Source: Flaveria trinervia
Taxonomy: Eukaryota > Streptophyta > Magnoliopsida > Asterales > Asteraceae
DNA length: 64,000 nucleotides
Reading direction: 5' to 3'
NCBI GenBank assembly: GCA_025506515.1
Contig: CM046453.1
Span: 4,992,410 to 5,056,409, forward strand
Made by a program: the position numbers and the translations under genes. Shown here piece after piece: positions 1 through 13,476 of the stretch (its first letter is position 1; every line of letters begins with the position of its first letter). A model generated the notes under the pieces. That model had not been told where the DNA came from and did not search any database. It saw nothing but the letters and a program-made list of their open reading frames with translations.

Positions 1-1310
1 CAAAATCAGTAAAATAAGCAAAATAAAACACACCAAAACCCCAATCCATAACACATTAAAACATGCAGAACCCAAAAATAAATCAAAGCCCAACATCATA
101 CACAAAACAAGAGAAAATCAAAGACGCAAGAAAGCGTCACAGTCCAAAATAGAAAACCGATGAAAATCAAAGCCCCGGAAAGAGCAAACAAAAGGAAAAC
201 GAACTCTACAAATTAAATACACGTGTCCAGATACCAAAAAACCCCACCCCAAAATCTCGAACCCACAACCAAAACAAACATATTAAAACGCAAACAAAAA
301 AATAAAATTAAAACACAAAAAAATTAAAACAAAAGAAAAATTAAAACACAAAAAAAAGAAAAAAAGCCACCCCACCGACCAAAGCTTTTAAATAAAATAG
401 TAATAATCAAGTTTATCATATGTTTCATTAAATGAATTTAAAACTTTTTTTTATAGTTATGTAACGCTTATTACGAGTTACGGTGTTTTCAATCTTTTGA
501 ATATTTTTTTAAAAGTTAAATGGCTTGATATATATGAATTATAATTACTATTTAATAATTCTGTTTTCTTTAAATTTGACTCAGATTATAAATATTAAAT
601 CTTGATTATTATTTAGTGACTTTTATTTATTGATACATTTTGCTTCGAAATAAGTTTAATAAGTAACTATGATCATCATGTTCCATTTACTACATATACT
701 TAAAAACAACATTATGATTTACAAGAAAAAAATCTCAATATTAAAAGACTAGTGTGTGTTTTCATCAAAACACTTATGAAATTAACTTTAAAATAATCTA
801 CCATCCATATCTATTTTCATATTAATATTATTATTGAGTTCAACGCACGATGCTATTCCACGTAACAAAATGAAACTTATAAAACAAGGCAACTTATGTG
901 ATGTCATATATTGCATGATTATGTTTCAGTGATGATGTCTGATGCAAAGCCTAAGGCTTTAGTTGAAAAACAAATGTTAAACCTTCACAAAGGTTGAAGT
1001 TGAACCATCCAATCTTTGTGTTAGATGCAATTGAATCGAAAAACCATGTTCTAGTTAGATATCATTACTAGTTGACATCTAAATATGTGTTCACAAGTGT
1101 GTTATGACTTGTGATTATAATTGCAAGTTCCAAATTTGATAGTATGATAATGCTAGATCCAGACAAATTGCAACTGCACATGAGATGATCGAGAAAAAAG
1201 TGGGTTTTTGGTAAGATTTCCGACCGAAAAGAACGTGTCTTGAGTCTTGATCTCAAGCCACACACGTTACATGACCACGTCTGTACCAGCTGCGCCATAA
1301 ATCAGTACGT
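1..1310. other. AT-rich intergenic sequence, no gene seen
   Basis: The first 400 bases are strongly A/C-rich on this strand, with repeated runs of AAAACAC and AAATTAAAAC. The rest is AT-rich with stop codons in all frames. I see no protein homology, RNA gene or clear transposon end here. It probably holds the distal promoter of the kinase gene that starts at 2007. Confidence 0.6.
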
Positions 1311-1326
1311 CAATCGTCTATAAAGA
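1311..1326 (+). promoter_or_regulatory. candidate TATA box of the kinase gene
   Basis: The sequence CTATAAAG lies inside a short palindrome (CGTC-TATAAA-GACG). It is about 690 bp upstream of the kinase ATG and is followed by a CT-rich leader at 1540-1700. That fits a plant TATA box followed by a long 5' UTR. No transcript evidence is available, so this is only a candidate. Confidence 0.25.
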
Positions 1327-2006
1327 CGAAACCGAAACAAAACAAAAACAACGCCTTCCACTTGACATACTGTAATTGATCTATCAAAACACTATTCACC
1401 GCATAATAAACCGACACCCATATTTACAAGAATATAATATTAGCGGTTAGAACTCATTTCCCTTTTTTTAAAAGCCACGTTCTTGTTCTTGAATTCGTGA
1501 AGGTTATAACGCCGTCTACACGATTGTTTCGGCATTTCAGCATACTTTTTCTTGCAAATCTTTTATCTTTCTCGTCAACCCACGAATCTAACCCTTGAAA
1601 TCTAAAACAGTAAAGAAATCCCATCAATAAAATCTTTCTTTTTTATCGAAATCATCACTTTTCCTTCTAGACACAATAAGGGTCTCTCTACTCCTTTGTA
1701 GTTCATCTCAACAGAAAAGAAACCCCAAGATCGCTTTCTGCCGAATTAACCATAAATCTCCGATCGTCCATTGATATTTCACAATACCCGTATTGGAAAA
1801 CTGTAGATTTGAGTTGAAAATGATGAGTTATTGAGATAATATGATATGGAGTAAAAAAGGGGGCGAGTGATCTTCCAATTTCGACTTTCGAGTGTGTTTC
1901 TGACTGAAATTTGTCACCAATGTGCGGATAGTCGGAAATTGGAATCGGGGTTTCTGTTCGTTATAAAACTTGAGATTAACTGATTGATTGCTTGATTGAT
2001 TGATCA

Positions 2007-5000
2007 ATGGGTTCTTGTTTTAGTTCTGAGTATGATGAACAACATTCTTTCCAGACGAAGCCAGGTATTTCATACGATTTCATGTTAATTTCTTGCTTTT
2101 TGTTCAGTATCTTGAGTGCATTCTTGAGTAGATTAGCTATAAAATCGGTTGAAGATTTGTAGATTCCGTGATTGTAATTATCAAAAGTTCAATTACTCTA
2201 CAGTATGAACAGTAATTGATTATTATTAATATCTTCTTGTTAATCGATCTGTTCAAAGAACCCATTTCTGCTTCCATTTGAAGAGGGTTCCTGCAAGGGT
2301 TCAGCCACATTTGTGTTATTTTATATGGAATTATTTATGATGTTACTTTTAATGCATGAGATATGCATTACCTTAGTGTAAATTAGAAGAGGGTTTAATC
2401 TTGAATGCATGAGATATGCTTCCATTTGAAGTATGATTTATGTTTATTTCTATGTGGAGAAAAGAACTTAGTTCCATTATACAAATTCAGGATATGTTTG
2501 GGTTGTTAATTACTTGCCTTAGATGCGCATGTGAAATTTAGAATCATATTTGCATTTGTTTGAGATTGTAGTTATTGATTGAAGATTGAAAACTGCAGGT
2601 GAAAGCCAACCATCTGCAACTAAAGAAGCGTTAAAGACTCCACCAAAACAGAGTGTTATGGATTCACCTAATATAAGAAGTCCTAGTAGTTTAGTGGTGA
2701 TCACCAAAGATGTTAAAGATCTTAGGCAGAATCCTGGATATAGCAATCTTGATATTTTTACATACGATGAGATGCGGAAGGCGACCAAATTATTTAGACC
2801 AGATCAAGTTTTAGGTGAGGGTGGATTTGGAGTTGTTTATAAAGGCGTTATAGATGAGAATGTGAGACCTGGTTATTCTAAAACTGAAGTTGCTGTGAAG
2901 GAGCTTGATCCGGAAGGAATCCAAGGTGATAGGGAATGGCTGGTATGTGCTTTTCATATTTGTTTATTGTTCTTACATGTGATGATTGTGGTTGTTTAAT
3001 CTAATCACTGAAATGTGTGTTCTATAGATACGAAAAAGTTAGCATCATTTGTAGAGCTGAAATCTTAAATGAAAGAGGAAATTAAAAAATAGAAGCCTTG
3101 ATTTATAGACAATATAATCACTGAAATGTTAAGTTGAGCCAAAGTAATGAACACATTAGCTGGCTAAATTTAAGAATAAAAACCACTAGTCTAAAATAAT
3201 AAAAAAATTAATTTATACAAGGCTTAGGTGATGATACTTTCAGGAGTTTTTTCTTCACTTTTTTTTCTTTTCTTTGTATTCCCACGGATCTACATAAGAA
3301 TTGGCTACTTGAGGTATGGATCCCTCATCACAAATGGTAAATACCAAAAGTTTGTTATGCTTAATGAAAATTACAACCCTAAAATCCTATATATAGTTTG
3401 GCTGTCTGAAAGGCTCTTATCTAATAATATACAGGCCGAAGTCAATTATTTAGGACAACTGCAACACCCAAATCTTGTGAAGCTTATTGGATACTGCTGT
3501 GAGGACGAGCACCGTCTTTTGGTGTATGAATATATGGCTTCTGGGAGCCTAGAGAAACATCTATTTCGCAGTGAGTAGCTAAACCTTTTTAAAGCTTTTA
3601 ATATGTTAGTTCAGTTCATGTTAACATATTTATATGTGTATTGTTACTTATGATTTTTTGATTCCCATATTTATATGTGTATTGTTACTTATGATCTTTC
3701 CTCCTTGTAGATATCCACTTAGGTGAAAAAGTACATTATACAATATTCATGTTTGTGCAAGCTAGTTGGGTAGGAACAAGCCTAGACTAGAGGTGGCAAA
3801 ATGGGCAGGTTGGGGTTGACCTGAAACATTTTTTCCCAAAGTTTATGCAAATAATTAGAGTGACAAGTATTATGGCGGAGCTTGAACCACACCATAGGGG
3901 GGGCGGGGGTGAAAGTAAACTATTTTAGGGGGGGGGGAACTCTATATATATTAAAAAATGTACACTGCCGCCCGAAAATAAACACTACCATACCAAAAAT
4001 TAACACTATTGATGGAGAAAGGGGGGGGCGCCCCCCTGACCCATATACTGATTTAGGAAGTTTTATGCATCACAAATACACTTTAGGCAACTTTAGACAT
4101 GTTCAATCGATTAGAGCTAAAACATAATCTGAAAAAGGGGGGGGGGGGGGGCACCCGCTGGCTCGTTTTGTTAGGCAGTATGTTTTTTACATGTTTCACC
4201 GATTACTCGATAGAGCTAAAACATAATCTGAAACATATAAGTTAATAAGTTGAAATTGCCAAATCTAGTGTAGCTCGACTCCATGATTCATGATTATGAA
4301 AGCTATTGATTCTTGTGACTATTTTCAGTCTCCAATTAAAAAAATGTTATAGAAATTTTGACAAACCAGTTACCAGCATGCTTTAATTTACCGAATTTAG
4401 TTACTGTTTAATTTCATGTGTACAAAAATGTTGAAAATTTTGCAATATTGATATAATGCTATCAAATTTATATGAAAAGGAGTATGTGCTACATTGACTT
4501 GGTCAAGAAGAATGAAGATTGCTTTGGATGCTGCAAAAGGGCTCGATTTTCTCCATGATGCCGAAAGGCCAATTATCTATCGGGATTTTAAGACATCAAA
4601 TATATTGTTGGATGCGGTTAGTCACTGTGACTTGTTTTGCTTAATATGGCTTTAATTGAAAAAATGTCCAATGGGAGATCAAACCCATGTTTCAACACGA
4701 GTTATGGGTACATATAAAAATAACTTTGCAGGATTTCAATGCAAAACTTTCTGATTTTGGGCTTGCCAAGGATGGGCCAATGGGAGATCAAACCCATGTT
4801 TCAACACGAGTTATGGGTACATATGGATATGCAGCACCTGAGTATGTCATGACCGGTGAGTCTTTTGTTTTGTTCAAGTATTATCTATATATCATAATAG
4901 GGGTAGATTGCAACTTTATATAACTATGTAAGTACATATATTCTCTTTTGATTATAAATTTATAGATAAGCCCTTTACACTTAATTTTTGATAGTACGTT

Positions 5001-7071
5001 TCCTAAAATAGAAATGACAGAAAGTACACTCATATATGCAATTTTTGCCCCCATCACAAATTTGTTAGTTAGATATTAATGTATGTCTATTGTGAAATTA
5101 TTCTGCTTAATGTCTATGATTACATTTTAGGGTAATAAATTAAATTCACCTCAAAACTATTTTTTAATTTGAATTCAACTCCAGGTTCTGATGTAATTAT
5201 TATATTAAATTTTGTTTGCTCTTTGGAAATATGGAAACTGAGTTTTCATACCTCATTGTCGCATTTGGATACACACATATTGGATTTGATACTTCTTTAC
5301 AAGTTTGAGAGAGCTCCCATCTACTTTAACACATGAAATTCTAATCCATTTAGTTTCATAGAACCCATGCTACAGAAGTAAAAAATTGAGAGCGGGATTT
5401 TTGGTGAGTATGTTTGTTTGTAATCATATACTTCATTAAGATTGAGAGTATAAAATGAGGCACTGGAAGATCGACACAACAGTATACATATTATCCTTAA
5501 CTAATTATATGTGACCATAAAAAACAAACATTAAGAGTATACTATGGGAGCATGAATAGCAGTCTTTAGTGCACTGCTATCTGACAAGTAACGTCAATTC
5601 TAGAGGTGACATAATGTGACTGGTTGGGCTGGTTGGTAGCTGGTTTTATATTTCTTTTCTTAAATTTTATATATCATCTTAAATATGATTAAAAAACAAT
5701 ATTGTTAAGGCATGATATAATTCTGAGGTAGTATTTTAGGAAGTTATATGCATTCTTAATGCTATTTAGGTGTCTTTCTACTTGTTTGACCTGCTAGACA
5801 TGTTTCCATGTTAGCTAATTCTAAATTTTAACTGATTTGACTCCTTAGAGGCAAAGTATAAACTAAATTGACCCGTTCACACATAAATTGTTCTATCTCT
5901 ACATATCAGAATTCAGATGCCTCATAGATTTTAGATAACATCATTTAAAAGAACCTCGTAACAACTATAACAAAAACAAAACCCGTATGTAGTCAAAGTC
6001 AAGCCTTCCCATATTAATACTTCTTTAAGAACATTAATTACAAGTAAAAATTGTTATTCTACGAGTACAAAGGTCAAATTTGCATGAGCAATTGTAGAAA
6101 AAGATAGCACAAGAGTCTTGTCTTTTTGCTTTACTTCGAACTTGTATACATTTCGATCATCTAGAGATAAAAAATGGCATCTTTCTTTACTTCTTTGATT
6201 TATGTCACATTTTAGGGAATTTATGTTGGTATATTACTAAAATAACCTTATATGGGTTGGAGTAAAACAGTGTTGACTGGTTGATTTGTTTTAAGTATGC
6301 AACAATGGTAAGCACTTGGTACCAGAATAATGACTAAAAAAGTCAATAAGCTTGGTTGAACTTGAGCGATTGTTAATGGATACAGAAAGGAATTTTTTAC
6401 TTTGTCCTGTTACATGAGAAAATGAACCTTTGTATTATTTTTCTTCAACTTGATTGATTTTATTTATTTGGGCATTATACTTCATTTTCACTTATACTTT
6501 TACGTTGTTTTCCCGAGTCTTTTTTTTAAGGAGAGATATGGAAGGAAAGTGAAAAAAAATTGTGTTCCTGAGTTTTTTTTTTGAGGAAAATTGAAGTATT
6601 TACTTTTTAATATTGATACTATTGGCAGGACACTTGACAGCCAGGAGTGATATATATGGGTTCGGAGTGGTGCTTCTTGAGATGTTGATTGGACGGCGAG
6701 CCATGGACAAGAGCCGGCCTAGCCGTGAGCACAACCTGGTTGAGTGGGCTAGACCACTTCTGGTCCACAACAAGAAACTTGTTAGAATACTTGACCCTAG
6801 AATGGAAGGCCAATATTCATCCAAAACAGCCATCAAAGTTGCCAATTTGGCTTACCAATGTCTGAGTCAGAACCCTAAAGGTAGGCCTGTTATGAGCCAG
6901 GTGGTTGAGACACTTGAATCAGTTCAGACCCGTGACCTTCTTCAAGAAGAAGCACTTTTCCAAAGTGGGTCCGGGAGTGTGACCTTGTTTGAGGCCCCGG
7001 GTCCTAAGAAAAAGGAAAATCAAGTAAAAGACAATCGTGAAAATGAAGCTCAAACGGAGATTAAGACGTAA
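2007..7071 (+). CDS. receptor-like cytoplasmic kinase, subfamily VII (PBS1-like/PBL family)
   Basis: Predicted CDS join(2007..2064, 2599..2942, 3435..3570, 4480..4616, 4732..4855, 6629..7071). It gives 413 residues, all introns are GT-AG and all phases agree. The protein starts MGSCFS, a typical N-myristoylation (Gly2) plus palmitoylation (Cys4) signal for plasma-membrane anchoring. About 70 residues precede the Ser/Thr kinase domain. That domain has the glycine loop LGEGGFGVVYKG, the catalytic lysine in VAVKEL, the catalytic loop YRDFKTSNILLD, DFG, the activation segment ending YAAPEY, and the subdomain IX motif SDIYGFGVVLLE. YRD in place of HRD is normal for RLCK-VII. Family members relay signals from immune and developmental receptor kinases. 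The C-terminal tail of about 70 residues is charged and probably variable. Intron 5 is long (1773 bp). Introns 3 and 4 carry a MITE relic and an exon-5 duplicate. I cannot name the exact orthologue. Confidence 0.93.
3626..3697. repeat. direct duplication of about 30 bp in intron 3
   Basis: The string CATATTTATATGTGTATTG and the following TTACTTATGAT occur twice, about 41 bp apart, in intron 3 of the kinase gene. It looks like a simple local duplication with no coding content. Confidence 0.7.
3871..4041 (+). mobile_element. truncated hAT-type MITE relic (GGCGGAGC family) in intron 3
   Basis: It begins TATGGCGGAGCTTGAAC, runs through a G-rich tract and repeated 'taaacact' motifs, and reaches a GGCGCCCCCC block. 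The same order of motifs occurs in the complete copy at 54164-54371, so the two are related. The right terminal inverted repeat is not visible here and the end is approximate. Long G runs (up to about 15 near 4134-4151) follow and may be part of the damaged end. Confidence 0.55.
4668..4715 (+). repeat. 48-bp copy of exon 5 inside intron 4 of the kinase gene
   Basis: Bases 4668-4715 are identical to 4777-4824, which lie in exon 5 and encode the activation-segment region around GDQTHVSTRVMGTY. The copy sits in the intron 109 bp upstream and just before the true acceptor at 4730-4731. It is not needed for the reading frame, since the exon 4 to exon 5 junction works without it. Confidence 0.85.
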
Positions 7072-8487
7072 GTTTTCAAGAAATGAAAGTGACTAAATCA
7101 TGTTTTGATCGAAAGTTGTTGTACAAGATCTAATTGATATCTTTTTTCGGGTTATTTTTTAGAAATATGAGATTTTCCATATTGACTTCAGATAATCATT
7201 TCTGCTTGTGATATCAGTCTTGCATTTTGATTAAAATGAAAATGATCTCACTTTTATTTCATCAAATTTCTTGTGTTGTTAGTTCCATATGCTTATGAAT
7301 TGTTTCGGAGTAGTTTCTGTTCTTGTTTATGGTTGCGCATGCCGCATGCACGAGTTTATTACAGCTTTGAAGTGATGTTATATGATTTTAAGAATCTCTT
7401 AAAATAAAGAGTAAATTGCATTGATGGTCCTGTTGTTTGAACCAAATTATGGATTTGATCTTTAAACTAGTTTTGATCCCTAAACACAATGTTTGCTTTC
7501 ATAAATAGATCATGGCTTTACTGAGTTAATCGAGTCAGTTTCAGGTGTATTTTGATCATCTTATTCTAATAAATTAACAAAGTTGAAAAAAAAGAACTGT
7601 TAACCCCCACCACCAAGGCTCTTAACACATAGTCATCTCTCTCTCTCACTGTTTCATGATTTTATCATTTAGGGGAGAAAAAATGTGATAAACACAGTTT
7701 TTGTGATTTTTTTGGCAGAAAATCAACCCCTTTTAAACATGTAATCAACCATCTCTACCCTCATGGTGACTTCTCTATCCAGCAACCTCTTTTTATAAGA
7801 AGTGATGACTTACAGCATTGAAGGTTATCAAATTCTTTTAATAGATAACGTTAACATGGAGAGGAAGTATAGATTTACAAACAGGGTGTTAAAAAACTAG
7901 TTCGAATTGTAAACCGACCCGGTTTGATCAAAATGTGTCAAAACCAGTTTGTATGAACCAGAGTTTTTTATGTTTAAAGTCTATATGACTTGTTTTTAAG
8001 GGCTCTGTTATAAAAACATTCTCTTGCAATTGCACTTATGATTCTTGTATCATATAAAATAAGACAACACAAAGGACTTTTTTCCTTCAAATTAGACTGA
8101 TTCTTGGTCAACATACTGACCAAGCCAGCTAGAAAGTCAAACCTTGGCAGGATAAGGCCTAGTGTGCATTTCAAAAACTTACACAAACCAAAACACAATA
8201 TGCCAGTTGAAATCTTGGCTTTAAAGTTACAATTAAACTAACTAAAATGCAAAACAAGAACTCGAACTTTGACTTCTGTTGGCCATGTCATTGGCATCAT
8301 AAGCGTTCACTCTCACGAGCATCATTTTCCTGTATTGGAAAACCCATTATGTATTCTTTTTATAAAAAATAAAACCTTAAATCATCAATCTCTTTAAATT
8401 AATTTATATGTTTTTATAATTTGCAATAGCATTAGTATGTACATGCTAGCTTACCCCAAGCTTGATGCAGTCTTGATACCAACTGTG
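7072..8487. other. convergent intergenic region
   Basis: This is the space between the 3' ends of two convergent genes, so both 3' UTRs must lie here. At about 7409-7600 there is a stretch (AAATTGCATTGATGGTCC and onward) that resembles a dispersed non-coding repeat often seen near plant genes; I could not define its ends. A CT microsatellite lies at 7637-7648. No further gene is seen. Confidence 0.5.
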
Positions 8488-11400
8488 TTACAGATCTCCT
8501 CTCTGTGGCATTTGGAACTCCATGTGTACAGCTTCCTGAATTGCACCCAAAAACTGCCTCCTTGCTTTTGCGGTTAGTACAAGGTTGTTTGGTCCATGGC
8601 TGCTGCTCAAGTCAACCGCCTGTAAAGAACATCATTTATTTTAAGTCTTGTTTTGTTAAACCAAAAAACAGAATATATGTACACTTTTGGCAAAACTTAG
8701 AATCCAAAAGTCCCTAAATGTAGAATATTACAAAAGAGACGGAACTTTTTTTCTGGAAAACTACTAATAATTAGTTAATAACAATTAGAAATACATATTT
8801 TAGGACAGTAATATTTTGAATGTTACGACATTAAACATAAACTTTGGGTGCCTTCCAACCTGTTTGGCCAATGAATATAACCCAATCAACAAAATAACTT
8901 TTGCAGAAGGCTAAATTACCTGCTGCAACCAAGGGATTATTGAACTCATGAACTGTTGTTCAGACAAGAATGAAGCCAAAGTGGTAAGGATATCATTTGC
9001 AGTTCTATTTGATAAACATTCCAAAACAGGCCCGGTTTTATCAAGAAGATCAACTAAAATCATTTCATCACCAGAATTCATAGCTTCAACATATGCAGAA
9101 TCTAAATCTCCTTGTGATAAATAGCCTTTTATAACCCTGCAGAGGCTATTATCTGCTTGTAAACTATTATGCCTGAAACTAGCGAAAGAAATGGGACCCA
9201 ATCCACCACCAGAACCGCTTTTCTGCACACCCTTTACTGGATTTCTACTTACTCTTACCATGGGGTCAACAACACTGGATTTGCCCCTTGGAAATGTTGA
9301 ATCTTCCCAAGAATCAGATTTTTTTATGGGTTGCAATGGGGATTTTCTAGTATGTATATCTACAGAAGACCTTGGAGTGCATGTTGAGAGTCTAGGAGAA
9401 GCAATAGTGGAACTTTTCTTTAAAAGTCTGGCAGTTGACTCATAATGTTTTCCTCCATGGTTGATGTTTTCTGACATTTGATCCACCACATCTTCTAAGC
9501 TCGACACCTTTTGTTGAATCATTGATAAGCTGTCCATTGTTTTTGTAGCAAACATCTAAAAATATTCATTTAGTAATCAAGTCAATTTAAAAATCATAAG
9601 CTTGCAAAATGTCATCAATACATAACAAACTAACAAAACAAAACAAAGATCCAAAACTAGCACACGCTTAGTACGATATATTGGCATTCTTTGGTAAGCT
9701 ATAATAATATTATGTCAATGTTCTTAGTTTCGAAACTATTTGGTAAGCTAAATTAATATTATACATTAAAAAAATCTTGTAATTGCTTACCAACATGTGT
9801 GATTGTTCGATGCATCATTGGAGATGCCCTTGTAACATTAACTTAAAGCTTTGAACAAAATGATTTATGAAGTTGCATGCATTAAATATACACTTTGGAG
9901 ACTTCCAACAGGTGTGACCCATTTCCATTTTAGCAACTTTTTTTCTTTTTAATTAGACCCATTTGAGATAAATTTAACCCAAACCAACTCCCATTTGTAA
10001 GTAAATGCATCAAAATCACCTGCAACAGATCCAAGAGATTTGACTGTTTGGTTTCTATTTCGAGAAGCTTCTCTTTAATGCAGACCATGTCTTTTGATGT
10101 TTGCACACAACATCCACTTTGCCCATGCGTAATCTGACAACTTGATTCTGTAACAGTTGAATCAAGGCTTCTACGATCCTGATTCTTTGAAAAAAACCTC
10201 TGTTCTTCACTGCTAAGTTCTTCTTCCACTTGATGTAAATGTGATTTTACCAACTCGCCCTTCATGTGTGAGTCCCCTGTAATTGGGGCCAAATTTATGT
10301 TGGTTGCAGAAGAGCATTCTTGTTTGTCATCCAAGGGCACATATTCATATACAATATCTTGAGTCGATGTGATATCCGATCTAGTCCGGTCAAATGTCTT
10401 TGTGACAGAACTACCCTCAGATTCTTCATCATGAGTGTATGCTAAAGAAATATTACATTTTTTTGGAACATTGACTTCTACGTGCCAATCATTTGCTTTA
10501 GAACTTTGAGGACTTTCCACATAATTATGGCCACTTTTTCTAACTGATAACGGAAACCTTTTTCTAATTGAGGTGCATTCAGTATTACTTGGAATGTCAC
10601 TGTAATCACCTGAAAGCATACCAAAATGTTATAAAAATGAATTCAAATCCTACATAACAAAAGAGGATAACAGTATGCTAATGCCAACATTTGTCCATGG
10701 AAGTATACACCTAATTTGTATCAGGTATGCAGAGAAAATTGACAAACCTAAGTTTGTATTACTCCTTTAAAAAAAGGCACAACAGAACAAGGGACATGTG
10801 ATAGTTCTCCATATAAAATTGAGATCAGAGGTGTCAAACATGGATGAGTTGGGAATATTATTCGGGTTGAAACGGGTCTATTTTTAAGTACGCACGGCAT
10901 TGCTCCTCTTCTTGATTAATTTTTAATAACAAATGTATTAATTATAAATTCCAAAAAAATATTGTTGCAATATTAATCTAAATCTTATATTAAAAAATTT
11001 AGAAGAATGTGAGCATCAAAAGGAGACTTTTAGTGATTTTTAACTCGTTTAACATGTTCCCGTTTTGGCTAATTTTTTGTATTGGTTGTTTGACATAAAG
11101 CACAGCCCAAACCAATCTACTCAAAAGTATCTGTTTAATGGTTACAAAGGTAGGCCACCAATCACTACAAAACCTTTAATAGAAGATCCAGCTTCTGAAA
11201 TTTCAGATGCATCAGTTCCAAGAAGAACTTTCCACAGCTGTAAGGCTTGAAGTACTGAGTCCCTAACTGGTTTGACCTATGATGAAAAACAACCCTTGGA
11301 TCCAACATACATTCATAAAAAAACATATTTCACAATGTTATTGCAGTATTTCACTAACCTTATCAAAACGACACATTTCAAGGGAACGAATGCAAGATGA

Positions 11401-12530
11401 CTTTACAGCAACAGAATATGATCCATTGCTTGATGCAATTTCTGCTAATGCTTCAGAAGCAGCTTTTCGTGTTCTCCAATCACTATTCTTAAGAGCTTCT
11501 TGAATGCTAGTCATTGCAGCAGTTAGTGTGTTTTGTGTCGAAGCCCCCCCTCCCTTGAATGCATAAAATGATCCAATCAAACAATGTTGTGAAGAAAAGG
11601 GAGCTACATATTGTGAGACAAGAGTACAAATCTCTTAATTAGACTACCAAAGGGGTAATTAGATTATTTTCCTTTATTTTTCCCTTTGATGATCGGTTTT
11701 TGTCACAAACAGTATCTCATAATCCATTTTATCCAAACAATAAAACTAATTCTTGTGACAAATAATTAGTTTCAAACACAATCCAAGCACCCTAAACAGT
11801 TGTGGTTTACAAAGATATGCGAGTTTATTAGCAACCAAAAATCATATGACCTTTTAAGGAGAGAGATTACAAAACTAACCTGAATGACACTTCTGTTTAA
11901 CTCAATAATGGCTGGTTTTGCCAGAAAATGTGGATTCTTCAGCATCTTTGTAGTCCTTACCAGCATACGTTGTAGGATAGGCAATGGTGGGTCGCGTGTA
12001 TGATCAATCACCCGAGATAAACACAATGCCGAACCAAACTGAACATGTTTATTTTGCTCACCTAGTGCTTCAAAAAGAGGCCTCACTAGTACTACGAAAC
12101 TGCCCTCAGGCTCATTGCTAGTGCAAAATTTAGAAGCCAAAATACCCATGGTTTCAATACACGCATTTCTTACAACAGAATCTGGATCCTTAAGTCTTTT
12201 AACTATGCTAACAACCATTTTGCTTAAATGGGGCCCAATGAGATCACAGTGGAAGGTTGTGAGTGCACCCATTAATTTTATACACTCCTTACGAACTGCT
12301 ACTTTCTGCTCTGAATCCGTATCTAAAATGCATGATAAAAATGGTGAAATCCCATCTGGAGTTAAATTCTCTATTATCCTTCCAAGTTCCTCAACCCCAA
12401 TATCATATGTGTCCCTATCAGAAACCTTATTTAACGCGAGAACAACTCGCTGTTTTAGCTCGAAAATCACATGTTGACTGTTAACCCTAGTGGAAACCCC
12501 TTTGGATTTCAAAGGAGCATGCAACTTCAT
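8488..12530 (-). CDS. TORTIFOLIA1/SPIRAL2-like microtubule-associated protein
   Basis: Predicted CDS complement(join(8488..8619, 8920..9555, 10020..10609, 11174..11276, 11359..11553, 11880..12530)). It gives 768 residues with all GT-AG introns in phase. Residues 1 to about 290 form HEAT/TOG-like helical repeats, with family strings such as VVRNACIETMG, KNPHFLAKPAIIELNR and DWRTRKAASEALAEIA. The middle (about 320-520) is low-complexity and charged, with a coiled-coil-like segment (KEKLLEIETKQSNLLDLLQ). The C-terminal third has the conserved TORTIFOLIA block (SLCRVIKGYLSQGDLDSAYVEA) and ends near MPQRGDL. TORTIFOLIA1/SPR2 proteins bind cortical microtubules and control the direction of organ growth. 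The start was chosen at the first in-frame ATG of the first exon. The leader seems to be split by an intron (donor 13049, likely acceptor 12684-12683). Confidence 0.93.
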
Positions 12531-13327
12531 CTTAAAAATGTATTAGTATACTCCTAACTGTTCCTAAATTCCATCATCATACACAAAACAACATGATGCA
12601 CAGATCAAACTTCATAGTGCATCATGCTCAGCATAAAAACCCTCTTCATACTGTTCAAGATCACACCTCCAATTAATACAAGCTGCAAGAATATATAAAC
12701 AGATCATTACAAGAGAGAAACTTTCCATAACGAACAAGATACACTTGCAACACAAAAACAAAGGGAAAATAAAAAACAACTTCTAAACACTAAAATGTTA
12801 AAAACCCTAATGAGGAAACCAATGGCATACCCTTTTCTTTCATCTTTTTCCCAAAACAGAAATAAATTTAACCAATTGCAAACAGTAACAGCATAAAAAG
12901 GATAAACTTCACTGAGCATATCATAACGTACAAGGAAGAAACTTTAAAGCAAAAACACCCACTAAAATGTATGCCATCAAACCCTAGATTCAGAAAACAA
13001 AGAACCCAGATGTAACAAGAAGAAAGACTCAAAATTTGATGAAATTTACCTTGAATCATGCCTGGAGAATGGGGGAAAACATCTGTATGAAGGGTGTTGA
13101 TGAATTTGAAGGGGAAATCAGAGGCATTGAAGGAAACAGATAGTATTATATTGTTGAAATTTGAAAGTGAATCAAGGGTTAGAACCTCTGTTTTCGCGCT
13201 TGTGAGTGTGTTTTTCGAATTCAAAGTGTGATTTATGGTGTGTGATTTATGTGTGTCCTATTCTTTGGCATTTCTCACCATTTGGCCCCTCAACTATTTT
13301 ATATTAAATTTTAAATCAAAACAATAT
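12531..13327 (-). other. 5' leader and promoter region of the TORTIFOLIA1-like gene
   Basis: On the minus strand, CAAG|GTAAATTT at about 13050 could be a 5'-UTR donor and TTCTTGCAG at about 12683 its acceptor. Upstream, AATATAAAATAG near 13297-13308 is a possible TATA element. These calls rest on motif shape only. Short ORFs here show no recognisable homology. Confidence 0.35.
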
Positions 13328-13476
13328 ATGATGAGTTTAAATGAAATTTTTAGACGGGTGTTGAATATGATGAGTTTAAATGAAATTTTTAGACGGGTGT
13401 TGAATATATGATGAGTTTAAATGAAATTTTTAGACGGGTGTTGAATATATGATGAGTTTAAATGAAATTTTTATTG
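13328..13476. repeat. tandem repeat, 39-41 bp unit, about 3.6 copies
   Basis: The unit starts ATGATGAGTTTAAATGAAAT and ends with GACGGGTGTTGAAT. Copies start at 13328, 13367, 13408 and 13449, the last one partial. The units are almost identical, so the expansion is recent. Confidence 0.9.

Noticed and set aside
1068..1298. Minus-strand open frame of 76 codons
   Set aside because: No domain or family similarity, AT-rich codons, and it overlaps the probable kinase promoter.
10825..11100. Possible MITE in an intron of the TORTIFOLIA1-like gene (AGAGGTGTCAAACATGG start)
   Set aside because: It resembles a dispersed repeat, but I could find neither matching inverted ends nor a target duplication.
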